A DNA stretch of 5,254 bases, taken from assembly GCA_022844585.1 (NCBI GenBank), contig JALHLM010000159.1:6068-11321 (forward strand), read 5' to 3'. The stretch is from Pirellulales bacterium (GTDB lineage: Bacteria; Planctomycetota; Planctomycetia; Pirellulales; JALHLM01). The notes beneath the pieces are model-generated. The model saw nothing but the letters and a program-made list of their open reading frames with translations. It searched no databases and had not been told where the DNA came from. A program made the position numbers and the translations under genes. Shown here in pieces: positions 1-5,254 of this stretch; position 1 is the first letter of the stretch, and the number at the start of each line of letters is the position of its first letter.

Positions 1-11
1 CATTCGCGTAA

Positions 12-220
12 GGTAGCCCCGGAAGGGGCGACCGTCAGTAGCCAGGGGCGGTAGCCCCTGGAAGAATCACACAAAAGAAAAGCCCAAGCCCCTACGGGGC
101 GACCGAAGCGCGGCGTCAAATCGGCCGCCCCGTTGGGGCTACTTTCCTTGGTGGGCGGACTACATCCAGGGGTTGCGCTGCGCTTCACCCCTGGCTACTG
201 ACGGCCGCCCCCTTGGGGCT
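12..220. repeat. REP/BIME-like cluster of six hairpins in two mirrored arms
   Basis: Six short hairpins lie in a row. A is gcccc/ggggc at 16-29 (loop ggaa). B is ccaggggc/gcccctgg at 42-61 (loop ggta). C is gcccc/ggggc at 88-100. D is gcccc/ggggc at 127-139. E is ccaggggt/acccctgg at 166-194, with a 13-nt loop containing gcgctgcgc. F is gcccc/ggggc at 207-219. Read on the opposite strand, D, E and F repeat C, B and A. Positions 30-48 match the reverse complement of 188-206 at 18 of 19 bases, and 85-105 matches the reverse complement of 121-141 at 18 of 21. Spacers are 12 nt (A-B and E-F) and 26 nt (B-C and D-E). This resembles bacterial REP/BIME elements, which can be spread by REP-associated tyrosine transposases; no transposase is in the window. 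No coding region is evident in 1-276. Confidence 0.8.
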
Positions 221-227
221 TTGTTTT
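207..227 (+). terminator. Possible intrinsic terminator facing the plus strand
   Basis: The last hairpin of the repeat cluster (gcccc/ggggc, loop around 212-214) is followed on the plus strand by a T-rich run, 220-227, interrupted by one G. This is the layout of a Rho-independent terminator for transcription arriving from the left. No plus-strand gene is visible in the window, so it would have to serve a gene beyond the left edge. It is equally part of the repeat, and the T run may be coincidental. Confidence 0.3.
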
Positions 228-275
228 TCAAACGGATGCAGCGCGCGAGGGAGCAGTCGCCCGCCCAGGCGATTC

Positions 276-301
276 GCTACGCGAACCCGGCCTCGCGTAG
301 C
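276..301 (-). other. Perfect 9-bp hairpin containing the mobA stop codon
   Basis: Positions 276-284 (gctacgcga) are the exact reverse complement of 293-301, with an 8-nt GC-rich loop. The structure covers the last seven codons and the TAG stop of mobA. A second, weaker hairpin (tcgcc/ggcga, 257-272) follows four bases further downstream on the minus strand. Neither is followed by a U-rich run, so this is not a standard intrinsic terminator. It could slow 3' exonuclease decay of the mRNA or assist Rho-dependent ending; both are inference. Confidence 0.45.
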
Positions 302-894
302 AATGCTTGATATTCCTCTGGCGTGTTGCAGCCTCGTAGCGAGCGCAATGCTGGATCGATATCGGCGAAATCCGCTGCGGTCAACTCGCGCGTGTTGCGC
401 TCGCGCAACAGATCCGTCGGCCTGCGCTGATCCGCAGCGAGCATCGATTCGATAGCTGCTTGCACACTAATGCGGTAGACGGCCGCCAATGGGTGCGCAA
501 AGCCGTCGACGACGGGCGCCGCGACCTCGTGATCGCCAAGCAATTCCACAATGCGGCGCACAAACGCAGGGGTGAGCAGCGGAGCATCGCAACTGGCGAC
601 GAATACGGCCTCCGCGCGACCGTCGAGCGAGTTGAAGCCGGCCAGCATCCCTTCGAGCGGCCCGCGCACTTCCTGGGCGTCCCGGACGATCATCACGCCG
701 CCTGGTAGCGGCGGCAATTGCTGACCCGGGGCGGCGACCACGACGACCGGCGAAACCACTTCGCCCAGAATGCACACGACGCGCTGCAGCAGCAATTCAG
801 GGCCGAACGAAAGCCACGCCTTGGCAGAGCCCATCCGCTCACTTCGACCGCCGCAGAGAACGAGACCGGCGCACCGGAGAGCTGCCCTCTCCAT
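277..894 (-). CDS. mobA: Molybdenum cofactor guanylyltransferase MobA
   Basis: This cytoplasmic enzyme transfers GMP from GTP to Mo-molybdopterin, giving the guanine dinucleotide form of the cofactor used by DMSO-reductase-family enzymes such as nitrate reductases and formate dehydrogenases. The 205-residue protein matches the family in length (E. coli MobA is 194). The N-terminal nucleotide-binding signature LVLCGGRSERMGSAK is at residues 11-25, with the expected Lys25. RDAQEVRGPLEGM at 71-83 carries the second conserved Asp (72). ASCDAPLL at 100-107 holds the Mg2+-binding Asp103. HPLAAVYR at 134-141 and NTPEEY at 190-195 are typical C-terminal family motifs. ATG at 894 is the only start between the upstream in-frame stop (940-942) and the signature, and leaves a normal ten-residue lead. 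It starts 45 bp after the secretin-like gene, so co-transcription is likely. No other molybdenum cofactor gene is present. The related MobA-like NTP transferases (CTP-specific MocA type) are a less likely alternative. Confidence 0.94.
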   Translation of the reverse strand: MERAALRCAGLVLCGGRSERMGSAKAWLSFGPELLLQRVVCILGEVVSPVVVVAAPGQQLPPLPGGVMIVRDAQEVRGPLEGMLAGFNSLDGRAEAVFVASCDAPLLTPAFVRRIVELLGDHEVAAPVVDGFAHPLAAVYRISVQAAIESMLAADQRRPTDLLRERNTRELTAADFADIDPALRSLRGCNTPEEYQALLREAGFA

Positions 895-898
895 TAGG

Positions 899-904
899 CC
901 CTCT
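899..904 (-). promoter_or_regulatory. Shine-Dalgarno site of mobA, inside a repeat
   Basis: On the minus strand AGAGGG lies four bases before the ATG of mobA. The spacing is short but usable, and it is the only purine-rich candidate. It forms the end of the three-unit repeat at 899-927. Confidence 0.55.
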
Positions 905-927
905 GCGTCTCGGCGCCTCGGCGGTTC
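899..927 (-). repeat. Three-unit intergenic repeat between the secretin-like gene and mobA
   Basis: Read on the minus strand, this segment is three short units in tandem, ccgccgagg, cgccgaga and cgcagag, followed by gg. It fills most of the 45-bp gap between the 970-residue gene and mobA. The layout of three 7-10 nt units, each a CG-containing core followed by purines, resembles the arms of the element at 4038-4243, although the sequences differ. No inverted partner was seen within the window. Similar short tandem CGCAGAG-type repeats are, to my recollection, common between genes in environmental bacterial genomes including planctomycetes; this was not checked by search. Confidence 0.5.
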
Positions 928-939
928 AATAACACATGC

Positions 940-3852
940 CTAGTCATTTCCGCGCTCGCGGTTTTCGTTCCGTTCCCGCCAACGGCGGCGGCGTTCTTCG
1001 CGGCCGGCGTCGTTGTTGTTCTGTTGCTGATTGTTCTGCTGGGCGTTCGCCGGCGACGTGGCGTTCGGGTTGGCCACGTTGGTGATGATCGCCCGCATCA
1101 ACGGGTCGTTGACGATGCCGTTTACGCGGCGGACTTGCGCTACTGGACGATCCGGCATCGCGGCGTCGTCTAGCTCGCTGACCATGCTCTTCACGTCATC
1201 GAGCAGGAACTGCGGGGCGGAAATCACGAGCGAGTTCGTCTTGGCGTTGACGCCGACGCTGAGCAGGCCTTTGAAGCGCGGGATGGCGTTCTGCTCGTCG
1301 CGCAACAGCGAGAACAAGCTCGGGCGTTGCTCCTGCTGGGGCTGCGCTTGCTGCAGCGCCGGATCGTTCGGGCTGAGCAGGTCGCGGTAAACGTCCTTGA
1401 TGACGGTCAACACCTCCGGCGCGACCGCGTATTTGATCTGCACAATCTCCGTCTTCCGCACCGATTGCGAATCGACCGGATCAGGGCGATCGTACATCAA
1501 GATCAGCGATTCGATTTCGGCAAGTTGCTCCTCGTCCGCGCCTTGCACGAGCACCGTGTTCGTCACGGGGTCGGGCACGAACTTCAAGGGCCGCTTCTTC
1601 GACAGCCGACCCCGCTCTTCCGACTCTTCTTCGGGCGGATAGTCGAAGTAATAGTAGCCGAAGGGATTGCGATCCTCTTCCTTCTTCTTCTCTTCAAACA
1701 CGTCCTTCAACAGCTTGGCGACGTCCTTGGCGTACGTGTTCTTCAATTCGAAGACGCGGTAGCTCATTTCCACGGGCGTCAGTTCGTCCAGCAACTCCAT
1801 CATGCGGTCGAGCGCCTCGCCGTCCTGGCTGGAGATCACCAGGCCATTGGGGCCTTGCGTGATCGTGATCGGCGGCACGCTGGGCGCGGCGACCGCTTCA
1901 GCTTCTCGTTCCGCAACCACGTCCGCCGTTGTGGAGGTCGCGTCTTTGTTCGAGGAAGTCCGCGGGGCCAACTCCGCCTCGTCCGCCAAGGCCAGCGCGA
2001 AGACCGGCGCCGCTTGCATGGCCGTGGCGTCGTCCGCTTTGGGCGCCGCCGGTTCTTCCGGCTTGGTCGATTCCTCGGGCGCCGGCGCGGCGCCCGGATC
2101 GATCAATAGCGGGTTCGGGCTGACGGAAGGCCACATCTGTTTCAGGCGGCGGAGCAACTCTTCCGATTCCTTTCCGGCTGGAACACGGACCTTGCGCGTA
2201 TTGTTGCGAACTACGCCCTCGGGGTCGATTTCGCCGAGCTTGACCAACAGCATGCGAACTTCTTCCAGTTCAACGTCGTTCGCACGGAGTAACAGCCGAT
2301 TGTTCCGGACGTCGGCCTCGACCTGAAAGCTGTCCTTTTCTTTTGTTTCTTCTTCCTCGCCGCCGCCGTAGTAGCCGTAGTAATAACGCTGGCGGCGTTG
2401 GCTCGAATCGTCTTTCTTCGGACCTGCGAAGAGAAACTCAATCGAACCGGCGACGTATTCCGCGCTCAGACGGCGAAGCTGCACCACTTCGAAGCGCCGA
2501 CCGCTGCCGTCAAGGCGTTCGATGAGCGCGCGGATCATCACGTGATCCGCCAAGGGCGCGTTAGCGATGATGGCCTTGTTCTTCTTGTCGATCTCCAGCG
2601 TCGACGTGGGATCGAGCCCGCCCATCTCGCGGAGCACTTTCACGACCGGTTCCGGATCGATGCCGGACAAGCGATAGACTTGCACGCGCGGTAGCGTCGC
2701 GCCGAGCGCGCCTTGCCCTTGTCGGGACGGGACGTCTAGGAAAGTGATCGTTTGTTCGATCAGCGCCAGCTTGTCGGCCGAGGCGTGCGCCAGGACGCTG
2801 TTCTCGCGTTTGTTAGCGGCCAGGTAGATTTCGGATGGACCGCTTGGCATCGCTGGTTGGCCGCCTTGTTGCTGCTGCATTTGCATCTGTTGCTGCATCA
2901 TCATCTGCTGTTGCTGCATCTGCTCCGGCGTCATCGGCGCGGCCGAATCGGCGGACTTGATGCCGAGCAGCTTGCTCACCGTCTGAATGACGTCCTCCGC
3001 GCGGGCGAAACGCAGCGCAAATTCGCGGACCTCAAACTGCTGCCCGCTGGAGTCTTGTTCGTCGATGAGCAAATCACGGATGCGGCGCAGGTTGCCGGCG
3101 GTCTCCAGGACGTCGAGGCGATTCGTCGTCTTGAGCGCGGCGATTTTTCCGTACGGACTCAACAGCGGCTTCAACTCTTCGGCCACCGCGTCGGCGCGGA
3201 GGCGGTTGAGGTCGAAGAACGTCTTCACCAATTCATGGCTGCCACGGGCGTCAAGCTCCTCTGGCTTCACGCGCGGCACCAGGCTCACGTCGAGCTTCGA
3301 GAGATTCACGACCAGCAGGACTTCGCCGTTGTCGAGAATCGTGTAGCCGCGCGCGAGCAGGATCGAGTTCAGCAAATCGCGAACTTCGGCAACCTTATAC
3401 TTGCCGCGTGTGGTGAGATCGACAAAGCCCGGCGGGGCTTCTTGCCACTCGAGGCTCTTGTCGGAAATATCCGCGAGCCATTCCAACACGGCCGGCCAGG
3501 GCTGGCCTTTGAAGCTGAAGGTGACCATGCCGTCGGCGTCGGGACGGGCTTGGAGTTCGACGGGGTTCGCGGGCTGCGCTGGCTCGGTCGGTCGCTTGGC
3601 GGGCGTCTGGGACGCCGCGGCATCGGCGGCGGGCGGTTGAGCGGGAGCGCCTCCTGGGGGCGTCGCCGCGGGTTGGCCTTCGACTGGCGCGGTGCCGGGT
3701 GGAGGAACTGGACCGCCGGGGGCGACCACGGCAGGCGCCGAGGCCGGCGCGGCCTCCATGACCACCGCGGCTTTACCTTCTTGCGCAGCCGCTAGAGGCG
3801 CAATGGAAAGCGCGACGCAAACGCTACCACACGCAATGCGCGAAAATCGCAT
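940..3852 (-). CDS. Secretin N-domain repeat protein, exported, without a visible secretin barrel
   Basis: This is a 970-residue protein related to the periplasmic N-domains of type II/III secretion secretins (GspD/PilQ family). Residues 1-23 form a signal peptide: Arg2 and Arg5, a hydrophobic core, and cleavage after AAA. A Pro/Ala-rich linker runs to about 100. Residues 105-185 look like an N0/STN domain (FSFKGQPWPAVLEWLADIS, then VDLTTRGKYKVAEVRDLLNSILLARGY). Secretin N-type beta-alpha units follow at about 206-266, 270-375, 389-448, 452-543, 552-695 (split by a 588-660 linker), 696-790 and 799-897. Most end in a strand such as NTVLVQG or NSLVISAP. Low-complexity insertions interrupt several: Q/M-rich 310-329, Tyr/Gly then Glu-rich 484-508, charged and aromatic 720-755, Gln-rich 834-843. 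The tail (936-970) is N/Q-rich, then Arg/Glu-rich. I see no beta-barrel region and no C-terminal secretin signature. Known secretin N-domains form stacked periplasmic rings, so a ring or scaffold role is plausible but inferred. The start is set by the signal peptide and GGAGAGG seven bases upstream. The upstream neighbour is a paralogue. Confidence 0.88.
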   Translation of the reverse strand: MRFSRIACGSVCVALSIAPLAAAQEGKAAVVMEAAPASAPAVVAPGGPVPPPGTAPVEGQPAATPPGGAPAQPPAADAAASQTPAKRPTEPAQPANPVELQARPDADGMVTFSFKGQPWPAVLEWLADISDKSLEWQEAPPGFVDLTTRGKYKVAEVRDLLNSILLARGYTILDNGEVLLVVNLSKLDVSLVPRVKPEELDARGSHELVKTFFDLNRLRADAVAEELKPLLSPYGKIAALKTTNRLDVLETAGNLRRIRDLLIDEQDSSGQQFEVREFALRFARAEDVIQTVSKLLGIKSADSAAPMTPEQMQQQQMMMQQQMQMQQQQGGQPAMPSGPSEIYLAANKRENSVLAHASADKLALIEQTITFLDVPSRQGQGALGATLPRVQVYRLSGIDPEPVVKVLREMGGLDPTSTLEIDKKNKAIIANAPLADHVMIRALIERLDGSGRRFEVVQLRRLSAEYVAGSIEFLFAGPKKDDSSQRRQRYYYGYYGGGEEEETKEKDSFQVEADVRNNRLLLRANDVELEEVRMLLVKLGEIDPEGVVRNNTRKVRVPAGKESEELLRRLKQMWPSVSPNPLLIDPGAAPAPEESTKPEEPAAPKADDATAMQAAPVFALALADEAELAPRTSSNKDATSTTADVVAEREAEAVAAPSVPPITITQGPNGLVISSQDGEALDRMMELLDELTPVEMSYRVFELKNTYAKDVAKLLKDVFEEKKKEEDRNPFGYYYFDYPPEEESEERGRLSKKRPLKFVPDPVTNTVLVQGADEEQLAEIESLILMYDRPDPVDSQSVRKTEIVQIKYAVAPEVLTVIKDVYRDLLSPNDPALQQAQPQQEQRPSLFSLLRDEQNAIPRFKGLLSVGVNAKTNSLVISAPQFLLDDVKSMVSELDDAAMPDRPVAQVRRVNGIVNDPLMRAIITNVANPNATSPANAQQNNQQQNNNDAGREERRRRWRERNENRERGND
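2866..2922 (-). repeat. Gln/Met codon repeat inside the secretin-like gene
   Basis: Codons 311-329 are almost only CAG, CAA and ATG, giving a run of Gln and Met within the loop of the third N-type domain. The reading frame is kept. Such runs change length easily by replication slippage, so strains may differ here. Confidence 0.7.
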
Positions 3853-4037
3853 AGGTCCGCCTCTCCATGAACTTTGACCGCACCCTGGCGACCGGCCGGT
3901 GGAAGCAGGTGGGACGCCATGCCTCGACTTACGAACGCGGCTGTTCCTCGGTTCAAGGGCGACATCCAGATTAACAGACGACGCGCGGCGATCAAAGTTC
4001 TATCGAAAAAATGTCGGTTTTCTTGGAGAGTCAATCC
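3853..4037 (-). other. Leader region with no gene, upstream of the 970-residue gene
   Basis: This stretch lies between the nested inverted repeat and the start of the secretin-like gene. Open frames crossing it show no family resemblance, run into the repeat or the signal-peptide coding region, and lack convincing ribosome sites. An AT-rich patch at about 3998-4020 is the likeliest place for a promoter. A TTGACT at 4034-4029 (minus strand) could be a -35 box, but no good -10 sits at standard distance. A 10-bp perfect palindrome, accggccggt, lies at 3891-3900 in the presumed untranslated leader and could be an operator-sized site; its role is unknown. Confidence 0.4.
3860..3866 (-). promoter_or_regulatory. 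Shine-Dalgarno site of the 970-residue secretin-like gene
   Basis: GGAGAGG on the minus strand lies seven bases before the ATG at 3852. The ATG is directly followed by a signal peptide, so this ribosome site and start support each other. Confidence 0.7.
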
Positions 4038-4243
4038 AGTTAGCCCGCGAAACACGCGAAATGACGCGAAAGGGGGAGGAGAAAGGGCGGAGGCTTGCAC
4101 TCAATCTTGTCCACGGAACACACGGAATGACACGGAAACATTGAAGGCTCCCCTTCCGTGTCATTCCGTGTATTCCTTGGACACTCGCTGAGGCCCCTCT
4201 AGTTTCCCTTTTCGCGTCATTTCGCGTGTTTCGCGGGCTAACT
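4038..4243. repeat. Nested inverted-repeat element with a perfect 34-bp outer arm pair
   Basis: Positions 4038-4071 are the exact reverse complement of 4210-4243 (34 of 34). Each arm begins with agttagcc and then carries three units, cgcgaaaca, cgcgaaatga and cgcgaaa. The 138-bp interior contains a second inverted repeat (4108-4183) of related sequence. The element starts four bases after the stop codon of the upstream paralogue and separates the two secretin-like genes. No protein-coding capacity is evident; open frames across it lack a start context or any homology I recognise. It resembles a non-autonomous palindromic element, MITE-like or REP-like. As RNA it could form a long stem that protects or attenuates the transcript, but no U-run follows on the minus strand, so it is not a classic terminator. 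Confidence 0.85.
4108..4183. repeat. Inner inverted repeat of the nested element
   Basis: Positions 4108-4137 pair with 4154-4183 at 28 of 30 bases around a 16-nt loop. The mismatches are at 4114/4177 and 4119/4172, both in the outer part; the inner 18 bp (4120-4137 with 4154-4171) are perfect. The left arm contains the units cacggaaca, cacggaatga and cacggaa, with the same lengths and order as the outer arm. A stem of this length with a small loop should extrude as a cruciform or fold in RNA easily. Confidence 0.85.
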
Positions 4244-4247
4244 CCGG

Positions 4248-5254
4248 CTAACGGCCGCGCCGGTAGCTGCGGCGGCGGCCGTCGTCGCCTCGTTCGGCCC
4301 CTTGGCCGCGGAGGTTGACGCTGACCGACGCTTCGCTCTCCGGATCAATGGCGTTATTCAGGATCGCGCGCAACTGCGGATCGTGCACAATTCCTCGAAC
4401 TGCCCGAACTTCGGCGACGGGTTGCTCGGAGAGGGCGTTGGCGTCCAAGACCTCGACCAGGGAGCTGACTTGAACCATCACCTCTTCCGGCGCGGAGACC
4501 ACGAGCGTGTTCAATTCGGCATTCACGCCGATCGACAGCAAACCCTTGTACTGCGGGCGGTTATTGCGGCGACTAGCCCCGCCATAACCGGACGGCATCC
4601 GGCGCTGATCCGGCGGGATGTTCGCCAGGATCGCGGGGTCGTCCGGGCTTAGCAGATCGCGGAAAACATCTTTCACGACCTTGGCCAGTTCCTCGGCCGA
4701 AGCGTAATCGACCTTCACGATTTTCGTTTTCCGGGTCGGCTGCGTATCGGCCGGCGGCACCTGGTCGAACGACACGATCAGTTTCTCGATCTCTTCCAGC
4801 TTCCGCTCGCTGGCCCCTTGGACGAGGACCGTGTTCGTGAGCGGATCGCCCAAGAAGCGAATCAGAATCTCCTCGTCGCCTTCGCCGGGCAACGGCGTGG
4901 CGTTGGCGGGCAGGTCGTCGAAGCCGTTCCAGCGGAACTTGGGGTCCGCCGCGGCGACCGGCTTGGGCGTCGCCGGCGTGCGCGGGGCATAGGCGTTCGT
5001 CAATAATGCCGCGACTTCCACGGCGCTGGCGTTTTGAAGCGTAAAGACGCGGAGGCTTTGCTCGTTCGAGGTAATCTCGCTGACAAGTTGCTTCACGCGG
5101 CGGACCGTCGTCGGGTCGTCGCTGGTAACGACCAGGCCTTCCGGACCGCTTGTCACGCGGACAGGGGCGGGGCCGAGCGCAGCAGGCGGCGCTTCCGCCG
5201 GCGCCGCCGTGCCGACCTCAGGCGCAGGATCGGTGAGCACGTCCGCTACCGCCA
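4248..5254 (-). CDS. Secretin N-domain protein, paralogue of the next gene (5' end outside window)
   Basis: The frame stays open to the right edge. A GTG at 5240 is available, but four more in-frame codons precede it and the neighbour's homology implies a much longer protein, so this is treated as the last 334 residues of a longer gene. Numbering from the first whole codon (5252), an Ala/Pro-rich linker covers about 8-30, then VRVTSGPEGLVVTSDD at 31-46 and two full secretin N-type domains at about 67-164 and 175-272. Conserved strands include DPLTNTVLVQGA (136-147), KDVFRDLLSPDDPA (194-207) and YKGLLSIGVNAELNTLVVSAP (235-255). The alignment with residues 662-970 of the downstream protein is collinear, for example 19 of 28 identical around NTVLVQG. 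The loops (87-128 and 205-234) differ in sequence but sit in the same places. The tail is Arg-rich (RRRSYRRGR). No secretin barrel is seen. It is probably periplasmic like its neighbour, although its signal peptide lies off-window. Confidence 0.85.
   Translation of the reverse strand, partial: AVADVLTDPAPEVGTAAPAEAPPAALGPAPVRVTSGPEGLVVTSDDPTTVRRVKQLVSEITSNEQSLRVFTLQNASAVEVAALLTNAYAPRTPATPKPVAAADPKFRWNGFDDLPANATPLPGEGDEEILIRFLGDPLTNTVLVQGASERKLEEIEKLIVSFDQVPPADTQPTRKTKIVKVDYASAEELAKVVKDVFRDLLSPDDPAILANIPPDQRRMPSGYGGASRRNNRPQYKGLLSIGVNAELNTLVVSAPEEVMVQVSSLVEVLDANALSEQPVAEVRAVRGIVHDPQLRAILNNAIDPESEASVSVNLRGQGAERGDDGRRRSYRRGR

Noticed and set aside
2752..3795. A 347-codon plus-strand open frame opposite the secretin-like gene
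   Set aside because: It is rich in His, Leu, Arg and Gly as expected of an antisense shadow of a GC-rich gene. The minus-strand frame has a signal peptide, recognisable domains and a paralogue.
940..3852. Annotation as a true GspD/PilQ secretin
   Set aside because: The N-domains fit, but no barrel region or C-terminal secretin signature is seen before the charged tail, and no secretion-system neighbour genes are in the window.
4006..4034. Candidate promoter: TTGACT (-35) with a T-rich hexamer 17 bases downstream on the minus strand
   Set aside because: The -35 matches well but the proposed -10 is a plain T run, and promoter rules for planctomycetes are poorly known; too weak to list as a feature.
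3792..4100. A 102-codon minus-strand open frame covering the leader region and the left arm of the nested repeat
   Set aside because: It overlaps the signal-peptide coding region in another frame, begins inside the repeat region, has no clear ribosome site and shows no domain or family resemblance.
3874..4191. Plus-strand open frames of 81-105 codons across the nested repeat
   Set aside because: Much of the translation is the repeat itself (RNTRND-type residues from both arms); this is what open frames through a GC-rich repeat look like, not a gene.
4038..4243. Nested inverted repeat as a CRISPR array or as an intrinsic terminator
   Set aside because: The repeats are inverted rather than regularly spaced direct repeats with unique spacers, and no U-run follows the stems on the transcribed strand.

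Overview
The window looks like a piece of a Planctomycetota chromosome, perhaps Pirellulales-like. This is inferred from three things: large proteins built from repeated secretin N-type domains without a recognisable outer-membrane barrel, high GC content, and intergenic spaces filled with palindromic repeats. No marker gene fixes the taxonomy, so it remains an inference.

All three genes lie on the minus strand, so transcription runs from the right edge to the left. At the right, 5254-4248 is the 3' part of a secretin N-domain protein whose start lies outside the window. A 395-bp gap follows. It holds a 206-bp nested inverted repeat directly after that gene's stop codon, then about 185 bp of leader with no gene. 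Next, 3852-940 encodes a complete 970-residue paralogue with a signal peptide, an N0/STN-like domain, about six further secretin N-type domains, long low-complexity insertions and an Arg-rich tail. After a 45-bp gap made largely of another short repeat, 894-277 encodes MobA, the molybdenum cofactor guanylyltransferase. The left end (1-276) has no gene. It holds a REP/BIME-like cluster of six hairpins arranged as two mirrored arms.

The two secretin-like genes are tandem paralogues. They align over the whole visible part of the upstream one and probably act in the same periplasmic or envelope structure. MobA is a cytoplasmic cofactor enzyme with no evident functional link to them; it may simply be co-transcribed.

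The most unusual features are the repeats. The 4038-4243 element has a perfect 34-bp outer inverted repeat enclosing a second 30-bp inverted repeat. The outer and inner arms share the same three-unit layout and differ only by the same two substitutions in every unit. The 12-220 cluster is mirrored to the base in its spacings (12 and 26 nt on both sides). Both look like organised mobile or structured-DNA elements rather than random palindromes.
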